In this document: piece after piece, positions 8,318 through 18,621 of the stretch
Layout: every line of letters starts with the position of its first letter
Position numbering within the stretch: the first letter of the stretch is position 1
Assembly: GCA_964478165.1 (NCBI GenBank)
Contig: CAYZGU010000044.1
Coordinates: 124,001-188,000 of the forward strand
Direction: 5' to 3'
DNA: 64,000 nt
From: CAYZGU01 sp964478165
GTDB lineage: Bacteria > Poribacteria > WGA-4E > JAJDTR01
Translations under genes and position numbers: made by a program
Notes under the pieces: generated by a model
Told to the model about the DNA's origin: nothing
Database searches by the model: none
Seen by the model: only the letters and a program-made list of their open reading frames with translations

Positions 8318-9190
8318 GTGGTATTTTCCTTGTAGGGAACGCGATGTTGATGTGTCCTTCCATGGGGAATTGTTGACACATACTCAGCCGACGGCTACCA
8401 TGAGCCATGTGATGAATCGTTCTGAGGTCCGTCTCTTCAATTTGTAGTACGTTTGCTCTCAAGTGATGCTTATTCACATGTTTGCTGTGATTTTCGAAAA
8501 TATGCTCGTCAATGAACCACTGACAGGTGTCGACCGAAAAAGCCCCGGTGTCCATGAATGATGAGAATACGAACTGACTAGTGTGTTTGGTTTCATAATG
8601 TGTCTGCTTGTCATCAGCGGTATTGTAGCAATCGACTTCAACAACCGGTTGTGTAGCCGCGTTTGAGAAGGGATAATTCCACAATAACTCGGTGCCGGGT
8701 TCACAAGTTTCTTGTGGTGGGCGTTGTTACCTCCGCATCGTTTCCCAGCTGAATGTTTCTGGGTGGCAGAAGTAGCATCGTGATAACGTCCTTTCTTACG
8801 ATTGTCTGTGGACAGAGTGTCGCGGGTATCCTTCCATCAGAATCATTCTAAAACCAGAGCGCGATTTCTCATGGGGTTCACGTGTGGACGGCTCATTAAA
8901 CTTATCAAGCGTTTGTCTCAATACTTGTTTTTGTGAATAAAGTAGCGCTTCACGGGTGTAGCCAGGCACTCTATCTTTGCTGAGCTCAAATCTCCACGTG
9001 TGAAGAAGACGTTGTTCGTTGCTAGACCCGTGGCGCGCGGAATGCTAACATTCTTTAATGGTGAAGTCAAGGGCAATAAAATGTTAAGTCCTTTTCCGAT
9101 TTGGATGGAAGTGATGCAAAACGCGGTCAGTCCGAAAAATCGCTCATTCACATTGCTTTTAACTAATTCTCAACTTACTTAAGCGCACGA
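8318..9190. other. Intergenic region with no convincing gene
   Basis: This 870-base stretch separates the porin gene from the unknown gene at 7523. A minus-strand frame at 8280-8684 (134 codons, overlapping the neighbour by 38 nt) is open, but its product is unusually rich in His and has no recognisable motif, so it is more likely non-coding or a decayed gene. The rest shows no RNA gene or clear terminator that I can see. Confidence 0.5.
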
Positions 9191-10318
9191 CTAGAATTCG
9201 ATTTGCGTTTGCGCGATGAATTCAAGAACTGCATCACCTTGCTGGGGAAAACGCAGGATAGGATTAATCTGTAGGCGAGCACTAGAGTGGAAGTGTAAAC
9301 CGATATATGGGATTACGGAACAAATGGCCTCGTTATCGTGCATGTTGTCATTGCTATTTTTAAACTCAATTCGCCCACCGTGCTCAATGGAAACAATTCC
9401 GTAAATTGAGACTTCTCGTTTATACACACCAGTGATATACAAGCCAATCATCTGTGCACTGCTTCGAATCTCCGGTTTATCGGCAAACAGTCCTTCTGCC
9501 ACAAGGTTTAGCGCCCCGATGTTAAGGGTGAGATCCAGTCCGTAAGCAGTGAATCGCTTCTCGTTTGTCACGGCTTGAGGATTGTGGACAATCTCTGTCA
9601 CATTGTGGAATGAAATGTTCATACCTAGGTTCAGATTTCCAAGCTGTTTTAGCTCGAGACGTGCAGCGAAATCCTTGGCGTTGTTATTGTCAACTTTTGC
9701 TTCTACACCAGAGCCATTGAAGAGACCCAGTGCGAACTCCAACTTCTCAGCAGGATTCCATTCGAGGAGCAAGCCAACGTCTCTACCCAGATAACCTCGA
9801 AAATCTTTTCGGATATGAAGCGGGCGTTCGATTATTCGCAGCCTCCGCGCTGCTCGAAGTCGTATGTAGCTGAACGGCTTTTTGAGTTGTCCTGCTTGCA
9901 GTGCTACATGGCGGCCAATCATATACTTCAAGTAAAGATCGCTGGTTTCAACTCCGTCCGTCGTTCCATCAAACTCAAGTCTCATCGAAAGTGTTTTTCT
10001 TAGTTGCGCGTCAATATGGAGACGTCCGCGGCGAACTACGAAAGTCGTACTTGGCACTGCATCTTGTCGGTTCGTTGCTTGAAGTTGAACTTGTGTGAAA
10101 CCGCTGATGGTTGTCTTACCGATCTTCGATTTTACGTCGGGATTTTTAGCGTTACTGGAAGCGATTCCTGGACTGAGCATCATAATCAATATTCCAGAAA
10201 TGAGCGAATTTGATACGTGAGATGTACGATACAACAATTGGAAAACCTGGAACATGCAACCTGAAACGTAGCACAGAACTTGTAATGGACAAAAGGTGAT
10301 TACGTTCATCAAAGCCAT
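9191..10318 (-). CDS. Outer-membrane porin of the Porin_O_P (OprO/OprP-like) type
   Basis: Predicted outer-membrane beta-barrel. After a hydrophobic N-terminus the mature part begins GKTTISGFTQVQLQA and continues with amphipathic strands such as FVVRRGRLHIDAQLRK and the FDGT...SDLYLKYMIG segment seen in phosphate-selective-porin-like proteins; it ends with Phe (QTQIEF), the usual barrel-sorting residue. At 375 residues it matches the family. An AGGAG lies 1 nt before the first ATG and 10 nt before a second ATG at 10309, so the second may be the real start. The substrate is unknown; the family name does not prove phosphate transport. Confidence 0.75.
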   Translation of the reverse strand: MALMNVITFCPLQVLCYVSGCMFQVFQLLYRTSHVSNSLISGILIMMLSPGIASSNAKNPDVKSKIGKTTISGFTQVQLQATNRQDAVPSTTFVVRRGRLHIDAQLRKTLSMRLEFDGTTDGVETSDLYLKYMIGRHVALQAGQLKKPFSYIRLRAARRLRIIERPLHIRKDFRGYLGRDVGLLLEWNPAEKLEFALGLFNGSGVEAKVDNNNAKDFAARLELKQLGNLNLGMNISFHNVTEIVHNPQAVTNEKRFTAYGLDLTLNIGALNLVAEGLFADKPEIRSSAQMIGLYITGVYKREVSIYGIVSIEHGGRIEFKNSNDNMHDNEAICSVIPYIGLHFHSSARLQINPILRFPQQGDAVLEFIAQTQIEF

Positions 10319-10359
10319 ACTCCTAAATGCTCGAAGATTTGCGATTCTTGGCGACTTCC

Positions 10360-13164
10360 TTAACGGACAATTATTAGCCGACGCGTGACGCGATAGTTGG
10401 TTGATGCTAACGTGTAGAAATAGACACCAGAAGAAACTAAATCACCCTGTAGATCTCGGCCATTCCAAAGAGCTCTATAACTTCCTGGTTCTTTGATGCC
10501 GAAGTCAATCTGTTGAAGAATGCGACCGCGGACATTGTAGATTGTGAGAACAAGGTGTGCTGCTGTGGACAAGCTATAAGGAATAATTGTATCGGTAACA
10601 TGAGGGTTGGGATAATTCTGCCTGAGAGTAATTGGTCCGGCACGTGTTTCAGAGTTGCTCAGATTCGATTCGCCGGGGGTCGGTGTCATAAACGATTCGA
10701 AGTTAGGTCCACCGTCGGGACGACGCCCATAGGACACGTCGGTTTCCATCCGGAAAAACTGGATCGCATCGATTGTTCTGATGCCGTTCTCGTCCAATTC
10801 AAACAGGCCGACTGCTTCGGCGTCAGAATTGAGGTTTAGATTTGCGTGGAGCTGTCCGTCATTTTCATCTTGGTCTGCCCAGATTAACAAGAATCCACCT
10901 TTGGCAATGGTTACCGCTGGTATTTGCCATTTTTGGGGATCGTTAAGATCATCGGAGAGAAACATGCCACCCAAATTTACCGTACTATCGCTCGGATTAT
11001 ACAACTCAATCCAATCATCATAATCACCGCTTTCGTCAACGATTGTTGAACGATTTCGGGACATGACCTCGTTTATATATAGCTTGGCACGTGTGTTTGC
11101 CGTTTTTGGGCTCGGCGTTCGCAGGACTTCCCACGTTCCAAGGCCATTTGGGTAACGTCCTAATGAAACATCAGCAATTCCCTTATCAAAACGGAGTACA
11201 TCGAGGGGTGCATTACCATTTGCGTCATTATCGGAAAGTAAAATCGTTCCACCAGCAGGATTGATGCGGAAATTTGTATGGAGATGTCCGTCAAACGTAT
11301 CGCCATCAACCCAGACGACTAAGAAGCCGCTTGGTGGAATTCGAACAGCTGGAAATCGCCATCGTGTTGGGTGCGATGGGCTGTCTGAGAGATATAGTCC
11401 CTCAAGGTTGATGTCTTGACAACCGGCATTGTGAAGCTCAATCCACGGATCATATGCTCGCGCCTCGTCGGCTGTAGTTGAACGATTCTTTGCCATCAGC
11501 TCGTTAAGAAATAGATTAAGTCGGTTGGAACTAATATTTGATGAGCCGGGTGTTGGATGCACAATACATTCTAGGACTTCACGCCCATCAGGATAGCGTC
11601 CAAATGAAACGTCTGCTTTTTGAGGTCCGAATTCGAGCCAATCTATGGTTGTATTCCCATTCTTGTCACTACTAAAAAGGCCAATCGCCTCACCGATGGC
11701 ATCTAGTTTGAACCCGGCGTGTCGTGTCCCTTGCGTTTCTTCATCATCCAGCCAGAAGACCTGGTAGCCGTGGGGGCGGATGTTGAGACCACGAATAGGC
11801 CACTTAGTTGGACGATCTATCTCATCTGACAGATACAGACCATCGAGGTTGACATTGTAGTTGCTACCGTTGTAGATTTCCACCCAATCATCGTATTCGC
11901 CATGTTCGTCAGTGACTGAAGAACGATTTGTCGCCATCACTTCGTTGATGTAGAGATGTCGAAAAGCGTTTCTTACAGCAACAACTTTTGGTTGACGGAT
12001 CCAGCCGGTTGTCCAGTCGTCAGTTCCTATTGCACCGATGAAATCAGAGACGGTAGAATCGGCGTTTGTGGAATTTAGGCATGGCGATTCAGGGTGCGGT
12101 GTCCAATGCCAATTTGCGATGTCTTGGAGCTGAGGATTGATGGAAAATGTTGTTTGGTGTTCAGCAATTTCTGTAGCCGCGGCATTTAAGTTTGAGTGGT
12201 TGTTGAAGAAAATATTATTAGTGAATAGCATTGCGTCTAGGGCATTAGGATTACTCGCAGAAGTAGCATGAACCGTCATTCCTGTTCCACGGCTGTTCAT
12301 GATGATGCTATTCTTAATGGTTGCCGCACTCCCGTTTCTTAGCATCACGCCCTCATTATTAGTGCCGATGATGGTTGCATTGTACACTTCAGGAGCGCTT
12401 CTCGGCACGAGATTGTAGGCGTCTGGGTTGTTATCGCCCTCGATTCCGCGGTCACTAGATTGTGCTGTCGCTTGGCAGATTAAGTATTGAATACTACCTG
12501 TGTACCCCTGTGTCCAATCAACACCATCATCCCGGAACCCAGATACTATGACGTGCTGAAGGTTCACATTGCCACCCAATAGTTCGATAGCATCGTCGAG
12601 CACTTCAAATACCTGAAGATGTTCGACGACCGTTTCCGAACCAACATGATTGAAACTGATACCATTCAGGTGGCCATCACCAAAGGCAGAACCGGCGTAC
12701 TCGACTCGTACATACCTGAGTACTCCACTGCTATCATCCGTATTTCCTCTTTGTTTGTAGTGACCAATACTGTTGCCTCTGATTATTATACCACCCCAAT
12801 CGCCTGCAGCTTGGCTGCCTTCAGGCTTCGAACTAGTAAATATAATCGGACGCGCTCGAGTTCCTTCAGCAATGATTCTACCGCCCACCTCTATTTCCAG
12901 CCAGGAGATCGGAGCGTTAGAGCCTTTGATTACGCTTCCGGGTTCAATTGTCAAAATGGCGTTGGAAGGGACAGTGACCGCACCTCCTACTAACAAATAC
13001 GCATTGTTGGATTTCAATGTGATTGTGTCTAACACGCCTGATAGCTTGATCTCCACGGAACTGGCTATCGCACTATCAAAATTGATTAGGATAGTTAACA
13101 GAAAAAACATTGTGTGGAGGGCACAGTAGCTGGTGCGATTTACATTAAAGTTGAATGGCTTCAT
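10360..13164 (-). CDS. Secreted beta-helix protein with three lamin-tail domains and a FlgD-like sorting domain
   Basis: A 934-residue exported protein. A signal peptide (about residues 1-35) is followed by a right-handed parallel beta-helix (about 45-390; GDWGGIIIRGNS, VEHLQVFEVLDDAIELLGGN and similar turns). Then come three lamin-tail (LTD) repeats, each opening with a form of LYINEVMxxNRST, a W-I/V-E-L/I-Y-N strand and GLYLSD, and each closing with DVSxGRYPDG. The last ~97 residues (RQNYPNPHVTDTIIPYSL to VTRRLIIVR) form a FlgD-Ig/T9SS type A-like C-terminal sorting domain. It lies 41 nt upstream of the porin gene and next to a paralogue. A role in surface display or binding of extracellular polymer is inferred. 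Confidence 0.88.
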   Translation of the reverse strand: MKPFNFNVNRTSYCALHTMFFLLTILINFDSAIASSVEIKLSGVLDTITLKSNNAYLLVGGAVTVPSNAILTIEPGSVIKGSNAPISWLEIEVGGRIIAEGTRARPIIFTSSKPEGSQAAGDWGGIIIRGNSIGHYKQRGNTDDSSGVLRYVRVEYAGSAFGDGHLNGISFNHVGSETVVEHLQVFEVLDDAIELLGGNVNLQHVIVSGFRDDGVDWTQGYTGSIQYLICQATAQSSDRGIEGDNNPDAYNLVPRSAPEVYNATIIGTNNEGVMLRNGSAATIKNSIIMNSRGTGMTVHATSASNPNALDAMLFTNNIFFNNHSNLNAAATEIAEHQTTFSINPQLQDIANWHWTPHPESPCLNSTNADSTVSDFIGAIGTDDWTTGWIRQPKVVAVRNAFRHLYINEVMATNRSSVTDEHGEYDDWVEIYNGSNYNVNLDGLYLSDEIDRPTKWPIRGLNIRPHGYQVFWLDDEETQGTRHAGFKLDAIGEAIGLFSSDKNGNTTIDWLEFGPQKADVSFGRYPDGREVLECIVHPTPGSSNISSNRLNLFLNELMAKNRSTTADEARAYDPWIELHNAGCQDINLEGLYLSDSPSHPTRWRFPAVRIPPSGFLVVWVDGDTFDGHLHTNFRINPAGGTILLSDNDANGNAPLDVLRFDKGIADVSLGRYPNGLGTWEVLRTPSPKTANTRAKLYINEVMSRNRSTIVDESGDYDDWIELYNPSDSTVNLGGMFLSDDLNDPQKWQIPAVTIAKGGFLLIWADQDENDGQLHANLNLNSDAEAVGLFELDENGIRTIDAIQFFRMETDVSYGRRPDGGPNFESFMTPTPGESNLSNSETRAGPITLRQNYPNPHVTDTIIPYSLSTAAHLVLTIYNVRGRILQQIDFGIKEPGSYRALWNGRDLQGDLVSSGVYFYTLASTNYRVTRRLIIVR

Positions 13165-13265
13165 ATTACAGATACACTCCGCTATCCCTAAGTTTTGGTG
13201 CTTCTGAGGTGCTTGCGCTTATTTTTCCCCGAGGTTCTACACCCTAGCGCTTCTGAAATAGATTT

Positions 13266-16200
13266 CTATCGAACAATTGTGAGTTTGCGCGTCACATGAT
13301 GATTTTCGGAAGCTAGCCTGTAGAAATAAGCTCCAGCGGCAACCAATTCACCAAGTTCGTTTCGTCCGTCCCAATGAATAGCTCGGACCGAATTGACGTA
13401 ACTTCCGATTTCTCGAAATCCCAGGTCGACATGCCGAACTTCCTGTCCTTGGACATTAAAAATTGTCAAAACGACGTGTGAAGCATTGGATAGTCTATAT
13501 GGAATTACCGTTTCAGCGGAGTGAGGATTAGGGTAGTTTTGCATCAGGCGGATTGGACCGGAAAAATCTTCATAGTTTCTGATGTTCGACATGCCGGGTG
13601 TTGGTGTGTTAAACATTTCAAGAGTGATGTTACCGTCTGGAACTCGTCCATAGGAAACATCTGGCATCATTGATGGAAACTCAAGTGAGTCGATGACTAC
13701 CCCATTTTGTTTCGATTCGTACAAGCTTAGGACCTCGGAGTTCGAATTGAGACTGAAAGTGGTGTGAAATTCTCCGGCAGCGTCATTACTATCGGCCCAG
13801 AGTAAAATGAATTGACGCCCTGGAACAATCGCCGACGGGAGCGGCCACTTTTCAAGGTTATCGAGATCGTCCGACAAAAACAGGCCATCCAAGTTGACTG
13901 GGCCGTTCGTTGGATTGTACAGTTCGATCCAATCTTCATAGTCGCCGGCTTCATCAGTGGTCGTCGAGTTATTTCGGCTCATCACTTCATTTATAAGCAA
14001 CTGAGCGCGTACATTGAGGCTGCCGGGTGTCGGTGTTCTAAAAATGTTCCATGTGCCGATACCGTTCGGATGACGTCCGAGTGAAACCTCCTCTGTCTGC
14101 TCTTCAAAATGGAGTGCGTCAAGCAGTTTATTGCCGTTTTCGTCAGTGTCAAAAAGCAAAACGCTGCCACCATCAGGTGTTAACCTGAATGGTGTATGTA
14201 GTTTTCCTTCATCTATTTCGTTGTCTGCCCAAACTATTGCGAACTCGCCTGCTCGTACCTCAACGAAAGGGAATTTCCATCGTTTTCGGTCAGATGCTGA
14301 ATCTGACATGTAGAGTCCCTCAAGATTAATCGTGTGACAGCTGGGGTTATAAAGCTCAATCCATGGATCATACTCTCCAGTTTCGTCTGAGAGTGTTATG
14401 CGATTTGTAACCATTAACTCGTTCAGTGACACGTTGGGCTCGCGGTATATGTTGGATTCTCCGGGCGTAGCAAGAGCACACGATTCTATTCTGTCTGCCC
14501 CATCAGGATAACGGCCTACGGAAACATCTGGGGTTTGACTGCCAAAGGCGATCCAGTCGACAGCGGAATTTCCATGCTCATCAGCGTCGAAAATCCCAAT
14601 TCCTTCACCACTGGCGCTCAGATTAAAGCTAGTGTGCCGGGGGCCTTGTGATTCATCTCCGTCTAGCCAGAAGATACAATAATCTCGTGGTGCTATTTTG
14701 GCGCTACGTATTTTCCACTTGGTAGGTGCGCGCATGTCATCTGATAAATACATGCCATCTAGACTCACTGTCTGGTCGCTGCTGTTATAGAGCTCCATCC
14801 AGTCACTATATTCGCCGTATTCATCCACAATAGTCTGGCGATTTGCTCCCATCAATTCATTAATGTACAAATGTCCTGTAACAGTGCCGGAAAAGAACGA
14901 CAAATGGACTGACAAGGTGTCCCAGATCTGTACATCGAAGCTGTTGATGCTACCGATTCTAATTGCATACCGGTATGCAATGCCGAAGGGGAGATTCTTA
15001 GGTGTTGCAATTTCCAATTGATATTCAAGACGTTCCTGCGGATTAAGTCGAATGTTTTTAGGACGAACGGGCGGACTTGAAGAGTATAGTGAACCGCCCG
15101 TTAGAAATAATTCGGTCCACAACTGAACTGTTCGGGATTTATCCGTCTGATTTTTCAGAGTGACGGTGAGTTTCCTCCGATCGCCTTTAATAATTCGTTG
15201 CGGGCTGATGTCATGCTTTGTGTCTGGCGCAAATACAACCGGGCTGCGCCAAAGATTAGGCGCTTCTGGCGTTGGTTCCGAGAGAATGTCCCACTTTCCG
15301 CTTCCGTCCGTGCGACGTCCGAAGGTTGCACGATCTGTCGAATCGTCACTGAAGGCGGGATATGTTTTCTGGTTCACCAAACTAATACCTCCGCGATCGC
15401 GTTTCTCAAATAGAGCGATGAGACCACCATCCATTTTAACGAGATGCGAGTTTACAAGTAAGTGTCCAAGTGGATCGATATTTCTGTCAGGAAGCGGAAT
15501 TTTTGTCGGATGATCCTCGTCGTCAGATAAAAACATTCCCCCTAGATTGACAGATTCTTTCGGACTCCAATTATAAATCTCAATCCATCCTTCGGCGGCA
15601 ATCTCGTTGATGAACAAATTTACGGAAGGCGGTGGGATAAAGTCTGGAATAGAGGCGTGCAGGAACTGATTCCTCAGCGTGGAAAAGTCTCTAATCCATC
15701 GGCGACTCGGATAGAACCATATGTGATTTTCAAGCCAACCCGGCTTTTTCGTATCGCGTTCCCCATCAAACCGAATGCGTTGATGGCCGATTTCAACGCG
15801 GGATAGACGATTGGCATCCGCAAATGTCGTATTGAGCAATTCTGAGAGTCGTAAGCAATACATCCGTCGGAATACGGGTACGTTCAAGACTCTGTCAATT
15901 AATCGATCCCACCAATTAGGGATGCCATACATCGGACTGTTACGACTGCCCTCATCAAGCGGCATATCTTCTTGAACGTATGAAACATCAGGATCCCAAG
16001 CGATAACGTCCCATTTCTTGAGAGTCAAATCATGATAAAGGAAAAAATTGTGGCCGGCGATATCCCAATTACTGATTAGTTGGTTAGCGCAGTACCAATT
16101 CAGATATGACTCAACATCAAGGACTTCCCATAGCTTCTCGCGGATTAGGTGTTCGGGTGTCAGATTGATTAACTCGACAAATTCCTTGAGATCGTTGTCG

Positions 16201-17555
16201 ATACGTCCACGGTTGGTCTCCTTTTCGGCGAGTTGGGTATAATCGCCTGCATCCGGCAGCACGACGAGAAAATCGAATGGTTTATAAATGTTTCCCGTCG
16301 GATTGAGTCCGTTGGTGCTCAGGAAGTGTTCGTCAACTTGGTCGACTGCAGTGTACACACCCATGAATTCATCATTGAGTCGGAGATGGACCCATTCGGA
16401 TTTTGGTGCTAAAGCGTCTGCGCGCTGATAATCGTCGAATGCGAGTTTGCTTCTCATCAAGGATGAGTCCCACGTATCACTCTGGAGGTTGAGCCTCTTC
16501 TTGCCCTGGAACAATTGATTGTCGGGAAAGATTAATTTGATGCTGGGTTTCAATGCGGCGCGCCGGGCAGCACCTCCGCGATGGCGCATTCTCACTCCGC
16601 GATACTCCACACCATCATGGCGGAGAAGAGTAGGTACTGTGACATCGTCCCAGATGTGCTGGCTCAAGTAGGCAAGATGGCTCTCATCGGTATATAGGTC
16701 GTAAACCGGTAATTCAGAATCCGAGGGCTCGAGAATTATCACGGACCGAAATGTAGCACGGTTACTCGTGTTTCCGTAGAGATCAACCGCACTCACCTCA
16801 TACTGATAAATGTGATGTGGTTTGACGGCGCGGTCAATATAGGCGGAAGATGAACTGAAGTCTAATAAGTGGAATTGCCCGTTCTCAGCACGATAGACAT
16901 TATAGCCGTGGAGATCGTCCTCTGGGTTCGCCGTCCAATGAAGAATCGCCTGGTCATATCCTCCTATTACTGAAAAATGCCGGGGCACGCGCGGTTTTTC
17001 CTGATCGGATTCGCGCGAGAACACATAAATACCAGAAAGTAGTGAAGCGCCCTGGTTGGCAACGAATTTTACGTTCAACTGTCCGTCAGTAACATGTACG
17101 GCGAATTGGTAATCAACGACGTAGTTGCGACGAACTTTTTCGAAAATGTCTAAGGCTTCTAGCACCTTTTCGTCTTCGATCCATATATCGAACACACGCA
17201 GATTTCGCCACGAATGTTCCGTTTCGCTGAAATGCAACTTGACGACATAAGGTCCTTGCGGCAGGTTAAACTGATACGACTTTAACCCGCGGCGATCTTG
17301 GATATAGAGGTCGTAATCCCGGGTGCCACCTGACTTCACCCCGTCGGGAGATTTTCCGATATAACCGCCAATATAGCCCGCACCGTTGGCAGCAGTATAT
17401 GCCTCATCCGCCCGGTATACCCTGCCATTTGGTGTTATGTATGATGTCTTAGAACCACTATTGAAGCCTATCTCATAAGCTGAGCAGAGAAGCGGTGATA
17501 GAAACATCAGCAGGGAGAAAAGCGGAAACTGTAGCTTGAGCATTTCTGCGTTCAT
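13266..17555 (-). CDS. Secreted malectin-FnIII-CotH-lamin-tail surface protein with sorting domain
   Basis: A 1,429-residue exported protein. Order: signal peptide (1-27), malectin-like carbohydrate-binding domain (about 28-180), fibronectin type III (about 190-272), CotH kinase-like domain (about 280-635), one lamin-tail repeat (about 645-735), an Ig-like spacer, three more lamin-tail repeats, and a FlgD-like type A sorting domain (about 1333-1429). CotH marks include RMRHRGGAARRAALKPSIK, SDTWDSSLMRSKLAFD, GVYTAVDQVDEHFL and the acidic AWDPDVSY. Spore-coat CotH proteins are atypical protein kinases, but the activity of bacterial surface versions is largely unproven. The C-terminal half closely resembles that of the neighbouring 934-residue protein, indicating a local duplication. 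Confidence 0.88.
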   Translation of the reverse strand: MNAEMLKLQFPLFSLLMFLSPLLCSAYEIGFNSGSKTSYITPNGRVYRADEAYTAANGAGYIGGYIGKSPDGVKSGGTRDYDLYIQDRRGLKSYQFNLPQGPYVVKLHFSETEHSWRNLRVFDIWIEDEKVLEALDIFEKVRRNYVVDYQFAVHVTDGQLNVKFVANQGASLLSGIYVFSRESDQEKPRVPRHFSVIGGYDQAILHWTANPEDDLHGYNVYRAENGQFHLLDFSSSSAYIDRAVKPHHIYQYEVSAVDLYGNTSNRATFRSVIILEPSDSELPVYDLYTDESHLAYLSQHIWDDVTVPTLLRHDGVEYRGVRMRHRGGAARRAALKPSIKLIFPDNQLFQGKKRLNLQSDTWDSSLMRSKLAFDDYQRADALAPKSEWVHLRLNDEFMGVYTAVDQVDEHFLSTNGLNPTGNIYKPFDFLVVLPDAGDYTQLAEKETNRGRIDNDLKEFVELINLTPEHLIREKLWEVLDVESYLNWYCANQLISNWDIAGHNFFLYHDLTLKKWDVIAWDPDVSYVQEDMPLDEGSRNSPMYGIPNWWDRLIDRVLNVPVFRRMYCLRLSELLNTTFADANRLSRVEIGHQRIRFDGERDTKKPGWLENHIWFYPSRRWIRDFSTLRNQFLHASIPDFIPPPSVNLFINEIAAEGWIEIYNWSPKESVNLGGMFLSDDEDHPTKIPLPDRNIDPLGHLLVNSHLVKMDGGLIALFEKRDRGGISLVNQKTYPAFSDDSTDRATFGRRTDGSGKWDILSEPTPEAPNLWRSPVVFAPDTKHDISPQRIIKGDRRKLTVTLKNQTDKSRTVQLWTELFLTGGSLYSSSPPVRPKNIRLNPQERLEYQLEIATPKNLPFGIAYRYAIRIGSINSFDVQIWDTLSVHLSFFSGTVTGHLYINELMGANRQTIVDEYGEYSDWMELYNSSDQTVSLDGMYLSDDMRAPTKWKIRSAKIAPRDYCIFWLDGDESQGPRHTSFNLSASGEGIGIFDADEHGNSAVDWIAFGSQTPDVSVGRYPDGADRIESCALATPGESNIYREPNVSLNELMVTNRITLSDETGEYDPWIELYNPSCHTINLEGLYMSDSASDRKRWKFPFVEVRAGEFAIVWADNEIDEGKLHTPFRLTPDGGSVLLFDTDENGNKLLDALHFEEQTEEVSLGRHPNGIGTWNIFRTPTPGSLNVRAQLLINEVMSRNNSTTTDEAGDYEDWIELYNPTNGPVNLDGLFLSDDLDNLEKWPLPSAIVPGRQFILLWADSNDAAGEFHTTFSLNSNSEVLSLYESKQNGVVIDSLEFPSMMPDVSYGRVPDGNITLEMFNTPTPGMSNIRNYEDFSGPIRLMQNYPNPHSAETVIPYRLSNASHVVLTIFNVQGQEVRHVDLGFREIGSYVNSVRAIHWDGRNELGELVAAGAYFYRLASENHHVTRKLTIVR

Positions 17556-17570
17556 GTTGGATTGTCAATT

Positions 17571-17588
17571 TTGACGGTTTTCCGTCAA
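17571..17588. promoter_or_regulatory. Inverted repeat just upstream of the CotH gene
   Basis: Perfect 7-bp arms (TTGACGG and CCGTCAA) around TTTT lie 16 bp upstream of the ATG of the malectin-CotH gene. This could be a repressor site or an RNA hairpin in the leader. No strong Shine-Dalgarno is seen between it and the ATG. Confidence 0.4.
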
Positions 17589-18621
17589 CCTTGTATACAG
17601 TGCCTAGGAATGCCAACTGTGATATGTGAGAATAATCTGAATCGCTCCGTGCTAATTGCAATCCGAAAAGCACTAATTTGTGCTTCAACCCCCACCGCCA
17701 TGCCCGAGTACTTAGATGCGTTTGTTTTCTCAGATGCTCGGGGGTGTTTGCCGGGTTGGTTAGATTCCGTAGAATCAAGATTTTAAGCAGTTTCGAAAAG
17801 TATCTGAAGTGTGCAGAAACGTCGAATAATCAAGCCATGATTCCAGATGGATGCTTTGAAAACGTCTTTGGAGCCGCTTTTAGATTTAATTCTCGGCATA
17901 GCAGAATAGGGGCCGGAAACTCGATCTGGCGAGATCTCAGATTCGCATCCTGTTCCGATTTGGGTTGAGGACTGCTTGGGGGGAAGAAATTGTGTGTTAA
18001 AGGTGAGACGATGCCGTTTATCCCTGTAAAGTGATAAATTGGTTGGCGGGTGAATCTTCGCATGTGTAGCCCATTGATTGTCAAAATCGTTCGGCAAAGA
18101 TTTTGCGCGCCTACTCGCACTACTACGGGATGTTAGCTCCCGTGCCAAGTACTTTGCATTAGTGGTATTCTTAGTGGCTGCTTTGCACCCGCTTGGATTG
18201 GAATTGCGAAAAATTGGCAGACCGGAGACTCCCAGTAATGTTGGTGATGTTCTGGTGAGATCTACTGTCACATGAGATTGAACCGCACTTAATCGCAATT
18301 TGCCTCCAACTCTGTACGAGAAAGCATTGAATTTGCTTTCAAATGGCGAATGGAGAAGCCCGGGGTTTTATGTTCTCTCGATAATGAATTGGAAAAGCAC
18401 CAGAGCTTCCAAGAATTATAGCGTGTATCACCAAATTTCATATGTTGATTTACCAAATCTTTGCAGCGTGAAATCGCGGGGCATTGGAACTGAAATTAGA
18501 CTCTGTTTCGAACGAGTTCTTTAATACCGTATATGTGAAGGGATACAGGACTGCTATCGTGCAACCATCAGTAAAAATCTGCATCTTTGGGCTAAGTTTT
18601 CCCACTCCGTCGAATTTTTCA
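17589..18621. other. Intergenic region with no convincing gene
   Basis: About 1 kb between the CotH gene and the phosphoesterase gene. Open frames exist on both strands (for example minus 17783-18298, 171 codons), but their composition is unlike the neighbouring genes and they show no motif. I see no RNA gene, insertion sequence or clear terminator here. Confidence 0.5.

Noticed and set aside
8280..8684. Minus-strand open frame of 134 codons
   Set aside because: The product is His-rich, overlaps the neighbouring gene and has no motif; it is treated as probable non-coding DNA.
17783..18298. Minus-strand open frame of 171 codons
   Set aside because: Its composition does not resemble the neighbouring proteins, it overlaps another frame on the opposite strand, and it lacks a ribosome-binding site or motif.
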